The notes under the pieces were generated by a model. It made no database searches and was not told the DNA's origin. It saw only the letters and a list, made by a program, of their open reading frames with translations. From Prostheceraeus crozeri (Eukaryota > Platyhelminthes > Polycladida > Euryleptidae), in assembly GCA_907163375.1 (NCBI GenBank), contig CAJQUW010001972.1:961001-1025000 (forward strand): 64,000 bases of DNA, read 5' to 3'. Both the position numbers and the translations under genes were made by a program. This document shows positions 22,914-34,318 of this stretch, one piece after another. Each line of letters opens with the position of its first letter. The stretch's first letter is position 1.

Positions 22914-23050
22914 TGAAGAAATCAGATATTTTTACTTTTTATTTTGAGGCATAAAAACAGAGGGAGCAAACTTCCATTTTCATTATTGAAAACCTACCAT
23001 TTCAAAATGCGCCTCCCGTTAACTGCCATTACATTCATTAATGTTTCTTG

Positions 23051-23600
23051 GATTTACATTATATATATAATGAAATATAAATATTATTGGATCAACATTT
23101 ATTCATGTAACTTTAAGTTTCACGGATTGCAAAAGCAACCGATCTTCAAACAAGTAAATGAGAAGGGATTGGAAGTCAAAGATATGATCTACAAAATTTA
23201 AGTTCGAAGAGTAGAAATGTCATTTGATGGATGATAAAAGATAATTTTCCTTATGTCTGCACCGTGATATGATTTCATTTTTTTTTGGTTATCAACATGT
23301 TATCTTCAGCTGTAGCTATGTAATACTTCTCAGTCAGACATAGATCACAATAGCGTTTTCCACATGAATAAGGAGATGGGCTTGCAGTGATATCCCAGTG
23401 AATGTTATAATTTACTTCTGCGTCATGCAATTTCCAGATGTGCTTGGATAGGGATGTTTCATTTTTATATCTGAGGTTCTTAAAAGATTTCTTGCGGTTA
23501 GGTTACCTGGCCTTAAAATCTCCTTCACACATTCCTATGTAGAATTTTGCATTTTCATTTGTGTTTGAGGACTTGACTGTAGCCTTATAAACAACACACT
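23051..23600. other. Intronic stretch, no gene seen
   Basis: AT-rich intron of the NCLX gene between the palindromic insertion and the SINE-like repeats. No coding frame or paired repeat was found. Confidence 0.5.
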
Positions 23601-23609
23601 CTTGAAGAA

Positions 23610-24145
23610 ATTGGCCATTGAGCGGATCTTGGCACCACCATGAAAAATGGTTTGCCGGCTGGGAATCGAACCCATTTTCGAACTGCTAACGCGGCATGAA
23701 GATGACCAAGACCTGAGAAGCACACCCTCCATGATCGTGTCAAGAGCAAGCAAAGCTTTCAGCGTGCATCATGACGTTCCCAGCCGGCAAGCCATTTTTC
23801 AGGTGGTGCCAAGAGCAAGGCACATTGAACTATCATTTCGACCTTGTGAAAGCCGGAGGCATTGAATCATTAGATCGATTGTCCGAAGTCGCCTGCAAGC
23901 GGTTGCTATTGTTATATAAACAAACCAGGAAGGTAACGTCATAATGCGTGCTGAAAGCTTTCCTTGCTCTTGACACGATCATGGAGGGTGTGCTTCGCTG
24001 GTCTTGGTCATCTTCATGCCGCGTTAGCAATTCGAAGACTGGGTTCGATTCCGGGCCGGCAAACCATTTTTCATGGTGGTGCCAAGAGCATGGTTTATTG
24101 AAACATCATTTCGACCTCGTGAAAGCCGGAGGCATTGAATCATTA
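23610..24145. repeat. Cluster of SINE-like repeats with a tRNA-type B box, in both orientations
   Basis: One unit is present inverted at about 23610-23745 and direct at about 23955-24095, with a third partial copy at about 23775-23830. The shared order is CGATCATGGAGGGTGTGCTT, GGTCTTGGTCATCTTCATGC, CGCGTTAGCA.TTCGAA, GGGTTCGATTCC (a good match to a Pol III B box), GGCCGGCAAACCATTTTTCA and GGTGGTGCCAAGAGCA. A second shared piece, GAAAGCCGGAGGCATTGAAT, occurs at about 23850 and 24120. The B box suggests a tRNA-derived SINE, but a clear A box and poly-A tail were not found. Confidence 0.5.
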
Positions 24146-24391
24146 GACCGTCATCCTCTCGGCTGTGGCCTACCAATACACCAATTGGTCCTGTTGAATC
24201 GCCTTCGATCTGACCATGGAAGATTCGCAGCCTTAATGCATCGGCCGGATCGGGTTATCATCAAATCATTCCTGCAGGTGTGGGGACCCTGAAACAAGTG
24301 ACCATGTGCAGCCATTGGCATGCATGGTGATCTGGCCAGTGTAGATCGTGACATGCAGAGCTGGCTCCGCCAGACTGACCTCTCCATTTGA
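24145..24391 (+). pseudogene. LINE reverse transcriptase C-terminal fragment
   Basis: The frame reads LPIHQLVLLNRLRSDHGRFAALMHR and then, after a frame change, CRCGDPETSDHVQPLAC, with DLASVDRDMQSWLRQTDLSI and a stop at the end. The order LNRLR.G.GR, C-x-C-G-x(5)-DH-x(6)-C, and DWL..L.L.I at the stop is typical of the C-terminal end of non-LTR retrotransposon ORF2. It directly follows the SINE-like copy at 23955-24095, so the SINE and LINE tail may share an end. Decayed, 5' truncated. Confidence 0.5.
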
Positions 24392-24783
24392 CCTCAACTT
24401 TCTTTTATATGTTTCGTACGGATATACGATATATTGTACGACGTTCATTTGCTTGACCGCTTGAATGGCCAATAAGTCAATAATTCAGTTAATGCTTATT
24501 TCCAAATACACTGGAAAACATGTAAGAAACATGTGAACAAGAAACATTCGTATTTCAAAACACAACTATTGAAACTTCATGAGACATCATGCATTTCAGG
24601 CGAGCGGTCAATTTCAACAACAAAAGTATCGTGATCATGAAGGAGAGGAAAATAGTCAGATACTAAATTTGCTTCTACATAATGTCCTTCCGTTTGTGCT
24701 CTCTTTAGTAGATTGTCGAAACTCTATAGCTTTTTGAAGGAATTTATCAATACATTTAAGATCTTTTGGAATTGGAGTATTCA

Positions 24784-25242
24784 TCAACTTGTAAAATTCA
24801 GTTGTACTTTCACAGTGTCACAATCCAGTGTTAGCTCCTGTCGTAATTTCTGATATTTTGAGCAGTCAATCATGAAATTACACAAATTTTCTACCCATGA
24901 ATCATTACATTCCTCACATCGACGCTCTTCGTACCTCAATCGATTTCCACAATTGCCAGTGACAACTGCTAAGTTGAGGTTGAGTGCTCTAAATTTCAAC
25001 ATGATATTGATATAGTTATAATCGATTGCAAGCGGATTGTTGCAATTTGCTGAGAATATCCATTGTTCCCTATGATAATCAACTAATTGACCTCTTGCTA
25101 TCCTTAAAGATGATTGTCTATCACGATGAATGGACCATCGATTTCTCAATCGTCTATAAGTCCGACACAATTCTAATTCCGAGATGCTGAATGAACAGCT
25201 TTTCAAGAAACATAGGAACTCTTGCCCAGAGATTAATAACAC
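24784..25242 (-). pseudogene. LINE C-terminal fragment
   Basis: The frame includes FRALNLNLAVVTGNCGNRLR followed by YEERRCEECNDSWVENLCNF and MIDCSKYQKLRQEL. This fits the end of a LINE ORF2: (L)xIxTGxxxxxxxxxRxCxxC....C. A related piece (GNRFRYEKCLCELCNDSKVE) occurs at 58914-59156. The N-terminal part of the frame is not recognisable. The element is 5' truncated and old. Confidence 0.5.
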
Positions 25243-25440
25243 AAAGCATCGATGATAAACAAACTTGCAGAATTGGATTTAGCTGAATTGGAATATGGGA
25301 GTTAATGTATGTGCTGATAATCATCTTTCTTAACATCAATCGTGTTATGCCACAGATTGAGAAGCAACTTAAAATGACTCTGAATACTCTCCAGCAGTGA
25401 CTTTGAAGATCAACGCAGCAACGCGATCTCATCGGTGAAG

Positions 25441-26827
25441 TTCTGTCGGTTTTCTAATGGCTATAAAATGTTAAAAGATATTTTTGTGAAGATAACTGAT
25501 TGTAATTGCTTGGAATAAATTGACGTTGAGAGGAAGTCCGTGAATGAAACAGAGTTGCAAATCTGGGTACTTTGAAAGAGTGTTCATGAGATTCTCGGAG
25601 ACATTGCAATCATGCTAGTTAAAGACTTATCTATCTCCGTCTCAGTTTTGTTAATGCCAAAATCTATTTGAAATGCATTTTGATTCAATGCGTTGTTAAT
25701 CGCATTAACTATTTAATAGATCCTTACCTAAGGGATGTGTTGTATCGATGCAAAAATTACAATGATATGATCTTTGAAAAGCGAATGGAACTGCATATGA
25801 TACAGGGTCGCAGGTTACCCTGCAAATGTTGATGAAAATATCATGCCAGATTTGAATATTTCTTGCGCTACTTACTAATCCACAAGTGTATCTGAAAATT
25901 TACTTTCTGCAGTGATATTTAAAAGTTGAAACTCTATTAATTACTGTGATGACAGGTTGTCCACCATTGACTTATTTTTGCTAAGCACAATCATTTATTA
26001 AAACGCTGCTTTCGGTCTGTGAGAAAGCTCGCTACCCATTCCAGAAAAGTTGTAGGGAGACCACCAAGATCCAGGGAATAAAGGAGACAACATTATTGTG
26101 ATGCAAAAGTCGAACGCCTCTTCAAAGGAAACTGGGAGCACAGAAGTAATTGTGTCTCATTGCAGCATAAACACAACGCAATAACGCATTGCGATATGAG
26201 ATTGTAGTGTCGAAGTCTTTGGTCTGAATCTAAACTGATTTGTCTCTTTGTTTTCACATACGACAGTGACAAACCATTGCATTTTGTAATTTTCAAAATA
26301 TTCTAAGTCAAAATTTATTCTCACCATGCAATCATTTTCCAGGAATGAGCTCCTTTGTCCGAAAGTAATCATGATAGTTACAAGCCTCTGTGGAACTTTG
26401 TTGAAAATTTGTTTTCATTTTTCTCTACAAAGGAAAAAGACAGGAGAACGCCTACTTCAAACGAAGTCGCAAACTAAAGGGTACTTATTAATGTTAAATT
26501 TTCGCAACTCCAAAATTGCACTATCATGACAAACTGCGAAATCCTTTATCAGGAAGCCAAGAGATTGTTCATTTTTTCATAAAGTGGAGTCTTTTACATT
26601 GGCGCGTCCAGATTAGACCAATAATTACAACGACAGTTATATATCGGAGACGTTGAATAAAATTGTTCTTTAAATTTGCATCGCTGCTCTCCACGATTTT
26701 TCTCAACCTCTTGTTAGATCGTTCTCCCGAAATATTAGGTGGATTACAATGCTTCCGCAGCAGTTTTCTTCCTTGATGAAATAGATCAATGATTATTATT
26801 TTATTACCAACCCTATCTGATTTACAG
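25441..26827. other. Intronic stretch, no gene seen
   Basis: AT-rich end of the NCLX intron 22162-26827. Short frames at 26093-26529 overlap on both strands and show no known domain. The intron ends in CCCTATCTGATTTACAG. Confidence 0.5.
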
Positions 26828-26974
26828 GTGAAAAGAAAAACGAACCACGAGAATTACAACGACAAAGATCTCAATCTCATCTTGGATATTCTATGAAAAG
26901 AACATTTGAAGATTCATTCAAACCCGATCTACGGAGGCGATCCAGCACCATCGATATAGGTGTTCAACAATTGT
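26828..26974 (+). CDS. SLC8B1: NCLX (mitochondrial Na+/Ca2+ exchanger), loop exon
   Basis: The exon is bounded by GATTTACAG and GTAAGT. In phase 1 it is open for 48 codons: EKKNEPRELQRQRSQSHLGY, then SMKRTFEDSFKPDLRRRSST and IDIGVQQLC. It ends with one base, T, which joins CA of 34149 (Ser) or, if that exon is skipped, CT of 36513 (also Ser). Length 147 is a multiple of three, so it can be included or skipped without a frameshift. The composition (basic, Ser-rich) fits the regulatory central loop of NCLX between its two exchanger repeats. RRRSST is a basophilic-kinase type site; human NCLX is known to be controlled by PKA in this loop. The link to SLC8B1 comes from phase continuity with the well-recognised exons at 36513 and 50571. 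Confidence 0.7.
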
Positions 26975-27695
26975 GTAAGTTTCTGTGTCAAGGAGCATTT
27001 CACACATCATTCCATTGAAAAAATGCGTCTTTTAGTGAATTTCATGAGCTTGCATTTCCCAAATTGGATTACAGTAAATTGTCTACAAACAATTTATCGA
27101 AGTATCTTCGACTATAAATAGCACATCAAAATTTCTTGCTAATGTGTTTTTACCAGTCATATTAGAAAATACACGACATATTGAAAACTGCGGCTATCCC
27201 TGAGAGGATGAATATGAATTTGAAAAAATACCTCAAAGGCAATTTTTAAGAGAAGAATGGTATTAATAACATTGGTGTTAGAGATAGACAAAGTTAAGAT
27301 TTTAACTTACGATCCAGGCCTTTGAAAAGACCAAAATACGCTAATGATCAAGTAGACATAACCAATTATGCCAACAGAAAGGAGAGTAGAACAGTTTGAC
27401 CCTAGTCTAAAAGTGTTTTTAAAAAACTGAAAAAAATTTGTCAATTTCTTTAAGATAAGGCATCTTAATCAATTCAAATCACAGACCATTGACAAAGTGC
27501 AGATGAAGTTATAGAAAACATGTTAATTCAACAACGAATAATTGAATGTGAATAACAGTAATATCATGTAAACATTACTCACAACAGCTTTATTATTAGT
27601 TATGTCAGCTTAATGCAGAACAACAAAGAGTGGATCCCAGGTCAAGAAGTGGACAGATTATCATGACTTACAATGCTATATTCTTCTGCTCATTA
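26975..27695. other. Intronic stretch before the mariner element
   Basis: AT-rich intron sequence, with no coding frame or repeat that I can see up to the mariner target site TA at 27696. Confidence 0.5.
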
Positions 27696-27697
27696 TA

Positions 27698-29457
27698 CAG
27701 GGTGAGCATAAGTTCATCCCTGATTACAACTATCAATTTAAAGGTGTTTTACAGAAATTTTCAGTGTTGTCTTGATATCATTCTGAAGCTTAGACGCCAA
27801 AGTTTTATCTGTGATGCATTTTATGCATCATATCGTTAATCGAGTACATGAAAAACGACTTTTTGTATTTTTCATCTTTTCTGTCATTTCTTGAAGCAAA
27901 CTTGGATTTAGAAAGGAAAAGACATCTCGTTGGTCATGAGGATTTATCCAGTAAAACATTGAACTAAAAAATCAATACACCTCAACATGAGCTCCTCTTG
28001 TAGCTCGGAGTACATCCAGACGATTGTCAATCTCTCTCCATGTGCTCTCGAGCATCTGTTGATTCACAGACTCTATCGCCTCCCGAATCCGGTTCCTTAG
28101 GGTTCCAAGGTCACGGACCGGCGTGCGATACACTTGGTCCTTCACATATCCCCACAGGAAGAAGTCAAGCGGGGTTACGTCAGGCGAGCGCGGAGGCCAT
28201 GGAATAGGACCATCTCTCTTTATCCACCTGCTAGGGAAAGTCTCATCCAAGAAATCCCGAACCTGCTTACCTCAGTGTGGAGGAGCCCCATCCTGTTGAA
28301 ATTCGGTTGGTACTCCACCAGCTGAGGAACGGCGAAGTTCTGTAGCATGTTCAAGTAGACGTTTGCAGTAATGGTCGATTCCGCAAAGAAGAAAGGTCCA
28401 ATCACTTTGTTGTGCATTAGGCAGCACCAAACATTGACCTTTGCGCTGTCTCTCTGGTGCTCTCTCACAGCATGCGGATTCTGAGATCCCCAAATCCTGA
28501 CGTTGTGCCGGTTAACCTTACCAGACAGGTGGAACAAGGCTTCATCAGAAAAAGCAACACACTGCAGAAAGTCACTGTTCAAGTCAATTCTGTGAAGAAT
28601 TTCCTCAGCAAAAGCTGCACGTTGCGGACGATCATTTGGTTGCAGAGCTTGGACGATTTGCACCTTGTAGGCATGGAACTGCAAGCGTTTATGCAAAATT
28701 TTGACGACGGTGCTCTGCGGAATTCCAAGTTCTCGTGAAGCTCTTCGAGTAGACTTTACAGGACTCTTTTTAAAAGAGCTACGTACAGAGTTTACCAGTT
28801 CTTCACTTGAAGCTCTTCTCCCAGTTCTTTTGAGGTCACCAACACTGCCAGTTTCTTTGAATTTCTCGTACCAACTCTTGATGCTTTTCACGTCAGGAGG
28901 AGGTCGGCCATAATGTGTTTGGAAATTTCTTTGCACCGTTAAAGGTGACTTTGTTTCATGATACCACAACACGTATTGTGCTTTCTCTACCATAGACGCC
29001 ATGAACACTCAGATCCGTCAATGTCGAATGACTCGAAAGACAGTAAGCTAGTCGCTTTATGGAATGAGATAACAGAGAACAATAACAGAATAGCAAATCA
29101 GTTAGTGACTCATTGTCGATCGCACAGACATCTCATTCATTTCTGATTTTTAACAGCAAACGAAGACAGTGAGGTGTATTGATTTTTTAGTTCAATGTTT
29201 TACTGGATAAATCCTCATGACCAATGAGATGTCTTTTCCTTTCTAAATCTAAGTTTGCTTCAAGAAATGACAGAAAAGATGAAAAATACAAAAAGTCGTT
29301 TTTCATGTACTCGATTAACGATATGATGCATAAAATGCATCACAGATAAAACTTTGGCGTCTAAGCTTCAGAATGATATCAAGAAAACACTGAAAATTCC
29401 TGTAAAACACCTTTAAATTGATTGTTGTAATCAGTGAAGGAATTTATGCTCACCCTG
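27698..29457 (-). mobile_element. Mariner-like transposon with about 287-bp TIRs (1760 bp)
   Basis: The element starts CAGGGTGAGCATAA and ends with the inverse ...TTATGCTCACCCTG, with TA on both sides (27696-27697 and 29458-29459), as expected of the Tc1/mariner superfamily. The inverted arms run 27698-27984 and 29170-29457 and differ by only a few bases and small indels, so the insertion is recent. Between them a transposase lies on the - strand. The element sits in the NCLX intron 26975-34148. Arms of this length are far longer than the usual 20-30 bp of mariners. Confidence 0.9.
27972..29008 (-). pseudogene. Mariner-type transposase (DUF4817-like N-terminus, D,D41D-type), broken
   Basis: The N-terminal part (28220-29008) reads MASMVEKAQYVLWYHETKS, with YGRPPPDVKSIKSWYEKFKE and RASRELGIPQSTVVKILHKR, two helix-turn-helix units as in DUF4817-type transposases. 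The catalytic core begins FSDEALFHLSGKVNRHNVRI (first Asp), continues in another frame with EFQQDGAPPH (second Asp, near 28272) and ends with WPPRSPDVTPLDFFLWGYVK and RATRGAHVEVY (27972-28250). Counting across the break gives about 41 residues between the second and third Asp. One frameshift near 28300 and one in-frame stop right after GAPPH (a TGA where relatives have Trp) disrupt it. The stop codon of the gene lies inside the left TIR. ATG at 29002 or 29008 is the likely start. Confidence 0.85.
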
Positions 29458-29478
29458 TAGATCCGAGATTGAGTAGAC

Positions 29479-30274
29479 TAGGGGTGCGCAACCTGCGGCC
29501 GTTGCAGAGGCAAAATGCGGCCGTGTCAATTAGAAGTAGGCCTAAGTGAAAAAGATTATTGTACATGTATATTGCAAATATTTCTGGAGTTCAAGGCAAT
29601 CGAAAAACAATCGTCACTATAGTAGCACTGTCGAAAACCTTTATGCCCATGCTGCTTGGAAAAATAAGCGCCCGTAGGCGCGATGAAGGTGTTCAAGCAG
29701 TTCGATAACTCATGAATAGAATATTTTAGGGAAGTTACATTCATGTCTATTCATGGCTACATTCATCAGCTAAACGAAATAAAAGGGACAATTGAAGTTT
29801 GCTCGAATTGTTCGCGCGCGCAAGCTTCAAGTCCATGGCCTGAATAAGAATGCCTGCTAGATCGCCGGCCCTGTGATGAATGAATGAATGAATTTTGTAT
29901 GGCTCGTGATTCCTTTATGAATTATTAAAGTAGCTTAGTAAAGTGTTTTCTCCTTCGGTTGCCCTTACAAAAACATGCTTTCAACTTTTCAAGTGCTAAT
30001 AACACCTTAAGCCTAGAACGTCTTAAGTCTTTTCAGGTCAAAAATGACCGTCGGTATGACCGTCGTATATGGGTTAACTTGCTAACTCATTCTTTATGAA
30101 GTAGGCCTTTATGCGATTTTCAGTGCTTCACTCATCAGGAAAAGCTAATTTGAGTGATGGAATATGAAAAGCATTGCTTATTGACCTAGTTGTTTGCACA
30201 CATATTAAGTGCGGCCGTGATTCTTTCGGCCTTCGAAATGGCGGCCGAAAAATATAAAAGGTTGCGCACCCCTG
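29479..30274. mobile_element. Non-autonomous hAT element (796 bp)
   Basis: The ends TAGGGGTGCGCAACCT and, inverted, CAGGGGTGCGCAACCT are a standard hAT terminus. The 8-bp duplication GAGTAGAC is exact (29471-29478 and 30275-30282). Subterminal GCGGCCG words occur near both ends. The interior has no transposase; a (TGAA)4 run lies near 29878. It was inserted 19 bp outside the right end of the mariner element. Confidence 0.85.
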
Positions 30275-30282
30275 GAGTAGAC

Positions 30283-32109
30283 TATTTGTTTTTTGTAGCA
30301 CATTTTTAAAAAAATCTGTTTCAGGTGCATTCATCATTGTTTAACTATCCCAATGCAAGTAAACATACTCTCAACATTGTCTTTAGACGCTTCCAATTTA
30401 ATAGCTGATCGAAACTTGTTGTTTATCAAAGTCATCCATTACCAATTTCCAACAGATGCCATGGAAGATGATAAAGGAACGAGATAGAAACAACGTGGAA
30501 ACAAGGTACAAACTGATACCATCATTGGAGCAAGCATGCGCTACCTGTTTTGTACTTTGATTTTGAGACTCCAGGATCTCTCGGGTTTTCAAGGCTTAAT
30601 GTCGCTGGGTAAATAAAGGATGAATAAGGAGAGGAATACATCCAGCACTGGAAAGTCATATACCATGTCATTTGCACGTGCCATTACCTATGATGTTCAC
30701 ATTTCTTGCTGCAATTTATAGACAGCGACCCTCCGGTGCGCTTCAGAGCTCGCTGTGTGTGTGTGTGTGTGTTAGGAATGAAATTGATCATGCTTTACTC
30801 TGATGGCAACGTATAGATTATGCATGTAATTTTGAATAACCTCAGGAAAAACACACCCCCAATTATAGATTGCAAGCTTTCGATACATAGTTACTAATTT
30901 TCATTGGGACAGCACTTTAAAATTCATGATTTGTTAATGATAAAACAAATCTTCAGTAACGTGAAATTTCCATGTACTTCAAGAAAATGCTCCCGAATGA
31001 CAAGAGCTGCACAAAACTGCCTAAAATGTTTCCTTCAAGTGAAACAAAAGCTTCACATTTTCTGTCGTATAACTTCCAAGATTTCGTGTCTCAGTTTCAA
31101 GTATGCAATAGAGGATGGATGGCTTAATACTAATAGCATTGGAATTCCTAGTCGTAGAGATAGTAAGATTAATTCCTTAAAAATATAATTTAAATAATTT
31201 GCGACATATTTGGAGTGACTTTCCATGTAAATTTAGGAATCAATATCAAGCGTGGTGAAGGTCAAGATTGAACTTAGTTCGGCGCATTGCAGCTAAGTTA
31301 GCTCAAGTTACATATCCAAGTCAGGTTACATAGCACATTTAAATTATAACATGTCGAATATCATATCTATTACAGCTCAAGTATACTTCATTTTAGTTTG
31401 GAGTGTGGCTGTAATGTTTGGTAGTAAGGACACACTAATTCATAAAATACGAAAAATGTTCTTATTTCGGGGTATATATCCCTAATTTCGGTGTGTATCA
31501 CATTTGCTTAAAATTCCATTCCATCAAGTTTGCATTACATACTTTTGCTTTTACGTCCATTCTTCGTAGGGAAGACAAAAGCTCTCAACTCACTTGAAAT
31601 TCATATATCATACCGCCAAATATTCTCTTCATCCTTCCTTGTTCTTTTTGAATCTCAATATTTTCTTTCTTCAAGTTCTGCTATTTCAAATTACTCAGAA
31701 ATATCTGTCCGGTTATATAAGGGTTAAATATTCGTCTCCTGAATAGATTTATTTCTCAAAGCAATGCGCTTAGCTTCTTTATTAATTACAACAATAATTG
31801 ATGTTCAGCCGATTGATACTCATTCTCTTCATCTACCTAAATAAAGCATTCTTGTCTCTAGAGACGTCTGACACACCATCTTCGTGAATGCTGACCTCTG
31901 CCATGCAGTCTGATCTGCTGGTCTGACAATGCTACTTGGCGTGGGAAAACGTTGAGTTTGATGACTTGATTCAATGAGCTGATGACATGCATATTTGACA
32001 TGAACAGACACTCATCAAAATCGCGAGGAAAATCATTATCTCAAGCCTAATCTGACTGTCAAATATTGAATATTCCGAATTTAGGTAGAATGAAAATTTG
32101 TAGTTCCAT
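30283..32109. other. Intronic stretch with one GT microsatellite
   Basis: The only clear feature is a (GT)9 tract at 30754-30772. Short frames at 30904-31188 and 31530-31727 have no recognisable domain. The word TTCGGCGCATT at about 31280 recurs at 32110, which may mark fragments of one repeat. Confidence 0.5.
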
Positions 32110-32471
32110 AATTCGGCGCATTTAGAAAATCTGCTCCAGAAGTAAGAATGCCTTAGATATCAATCACTTGGTCACACCTCAGCAGCAATGCAGAGAACTT
32201 CATTATTTTCATGTTGCAGCAAATTGAGAATGCACAGCACATTCAACTCTTCTAATGCATGACGTCACTAATTATCGATAAAAGCAATATTCGACAATTT
32301 TCTTATGGTTGGTTACTTATCACATCTTGGTGACGATTTCAAGTAGATAAATCACCATAAACAAAACAAAATATGATATATTTTGTATTCACTTTGCTTA
32401 GCAACAATAATTGTAAAAATCAGTCAGTCTGATTTCATTATCATACCATTGACCATGAAATGCGCCGAATT
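32110..32471. repeat. Possible MITE with 14-bp inverted ends
   Basis: AATTCGGCGCATTT at 32110-32123 and its exact inverse AAATGCGCCGAATT at 32458-32471 enclose 362 bp without coding sequence. The flanks do not show a clear target duplication. The size and ends fit a small non-autonomous DNA transposon. Confidence 0.35.
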
Positions 32472-34148
32472 GAGGAATACGCCGATGTAAGGTGAGTCTA
32501 ATCTAGTGGGAATAGATTCAAATGTTTCAAATGCATAGCCGAATTGTGATATCAAATTCGATGCATTTAAAAATAAAAGCGGATTTTGGTTAGACTGTAC
32601 CAGTCTGTGTTTTTCAACTTCAAATTTCTAAATGTACACTATAAAGTAGCATTTATCGATGTTTTCCATGCTACTGCTGACTCTTTTTAAGTAGAAACTT
32701 TTATACTCTAATTTTATTCTGTGGACCTCCATCATCCGTGAACATTGGCAGTAATAAATCTGAGTAAGAAACTTTTCAAAAAAGTTGCTTCAGATAGCTG
32801 TCATGCTCTACACAGATATATTCCCGGAAAACTGAGGTACTCTTCCCATTTTCGTGTCCCTTTCTGTCGAACTGCGAAGTATAGAATGTCCTTCTTCCCT
32901 TCTACAACTGTTCTCATGAATGAAGAGATTAGCGCTCGTCACTTCTAATTCCTTATGTGTTAACTTACGTACCAGTTCGTTCATTACTTGTGTTGCTTGT
33001 ATCTTGCATGTATGATTTTCATTGTATTTCGAAATATACGCCATTATTATTATTATTATTAATCCATAAGATTTGTTGTGCCTTTAAGGCACACAAACAC
33101 CATGCCAGGTAAACTAAGGTTCAATTAACGAAGACATGTCTTTGTTCTCTTACACCAACTGCAGATTGTTTGCCTTGCATGCTTGAGTACTTTAGCAGTA
33201 AAAAATGTTGAAGAGGATTGAAGAAGAACTATTGAACTTATTTGAATAAAACTTGCATATTTGTAATCCTCGCATCGCAAGGATTCTGAAGATGACAAAC
33301 ATGGAGATTTTTGATGGAAAAGTGAGAATATGACATTTTCAGCGGGAAGAGTCATGATTTTGTGGCAACTTCACGATATCACCATTTTTCCTAGTTTGCC
33401 CATTTTGATGACCAGTAAATCAAAAGAAAACTCAGAAAATTCTCGTTCTCCCCGTTCTTGATTTGTTATTATACTCACGTGCTTTCTTATTGAAAAATTG
33501 CGATTTGAAATTGAGCAATTTTCATATTATGAGCACTGCTCAGCAAATGCAATAACGGTTGCAAGTTTATCATAGGTTATTTGAGCACTTAGAATGTAAG
33601 CTCTCGAATGGTGTATGGCACGTTTTGTGCGACACGATTGGAAGGCATGAGAATCGATTGAAATTCAGCATTAGGTGGCCCGGATTTTTCCTACCATCTC
33701 TTTGTATGTCAATGTTGCTAGATCTAAAGAAGATTCAAATTAGTGTAACATGACATAAGGCAAAGTGTATTGAAAATTATCTAAAACAATATTTTTAACG
33801 AAAAATGCGGACAAAGGGTCTTTTACATGGTACACTGACAGGGTACCATTATTCAATCATGAATCCTTTACACCAAGAGGTGCAATTATAAAAAGGATTG
33901 CTATCCACTGGGTGCCTTCATCTTACAGGCACTGTCTGCGTATTATAGTAATGCGTGTCCATGGGTTACTTTGCTTTCAATGCCTACAGTAAGTCCATTC
34001 TCTATAGCAGCCATTTATAATACGATGGAGTGTAGGATTTATAGATATTATTGTATGAATATTGGCATCAACAAGTCATTTTCAATCTCAGTCGTTTGGT
34101 TTCGCTGCAGTCAATTTCAACAAGTCACTCATAACATTTCCCTTTCAG
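32472..34148. other. Intronic stretch before the 42-bp exon
   Basis: No gene. There is an (ATT)n tract at about 33043-33062 followed by the short palindrome GTGCCTTTAAGGCAC. The piece GTTGCTAGATCTAAAGAAGA at about 33714 also occurs near 6380, so both may belong to one dispersed repeat. The intron ends in ACATTTCCCTTTCAG. Confidence 0.45.
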
Positions 34149-34190
34149 CATCGCAGATAAGTGGCGGAAGACGAGGATCTTTGGAACCAA
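34149..34190 (+). CDS. SLC8B1: NCLX (mitochondrial Na+/Ca2+ exchanger), candidate 42-bp microexon in the loop
   Basis: The exon lies between TTTCCCTTTCAG and GTAAGTATAG, both strong splice signals. In phase 1 it encodes (S)SQISGGRRGSLEP and leaves one base, A, which joins CT of the next exon to give Thr. Its 42-bp length keeps the frame whether it is included or skipped. RRGS is a second basophilic-kinase type motif in the NCLX loop. The call depends on splice sites and on phase matching with both neighbours; the sequence alone is too short to prove homology. A 26-bp minisatellite starts 129 bp after its 5' splice site. Confidence 0.6.
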
Positions 34191-34318
34191 GTAAGTATAG
34201 TTGATTTGATCTTTAAAAACTGGTCGCTAATGTGAGAAAAGAACTGTCAAGATTTGTAGTGCATGCAAATCGAATGCTATTGAGGAAGCGATGTTATTCT
34301 ACCGGAAGCAGAAACGAT

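Larger units (their letters stand above)
22555..23039. mobile_element. PLE-derived palindromic insertion with hammerhead motifs (485 bp)
   Basis: It is flanked by exact 11-bp duplications AATGTTTCTTG (22544-22554 and 23040-23050). Two inverted arms of about 220 bp (22555-22776 and about 22785-23003) meet at a short centre rich in TGTCACATTTTAG words. Each arm has a hammerhead-like motif pointing outward: on the + strand GCG-TTGATAA-GGGTC-T-GGACC-C-GAAA-CGTC-CGC at 22880-22913, and its partner on the - strand at 22644-22677. Beyond the right arm there are about 36 extra bases before the duplication that the left side lacks. The arms read like PLE 3' ends, but no coding sequence is left. It lies in the NCLX intron 22162-26827. 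Confidence 0.75.
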
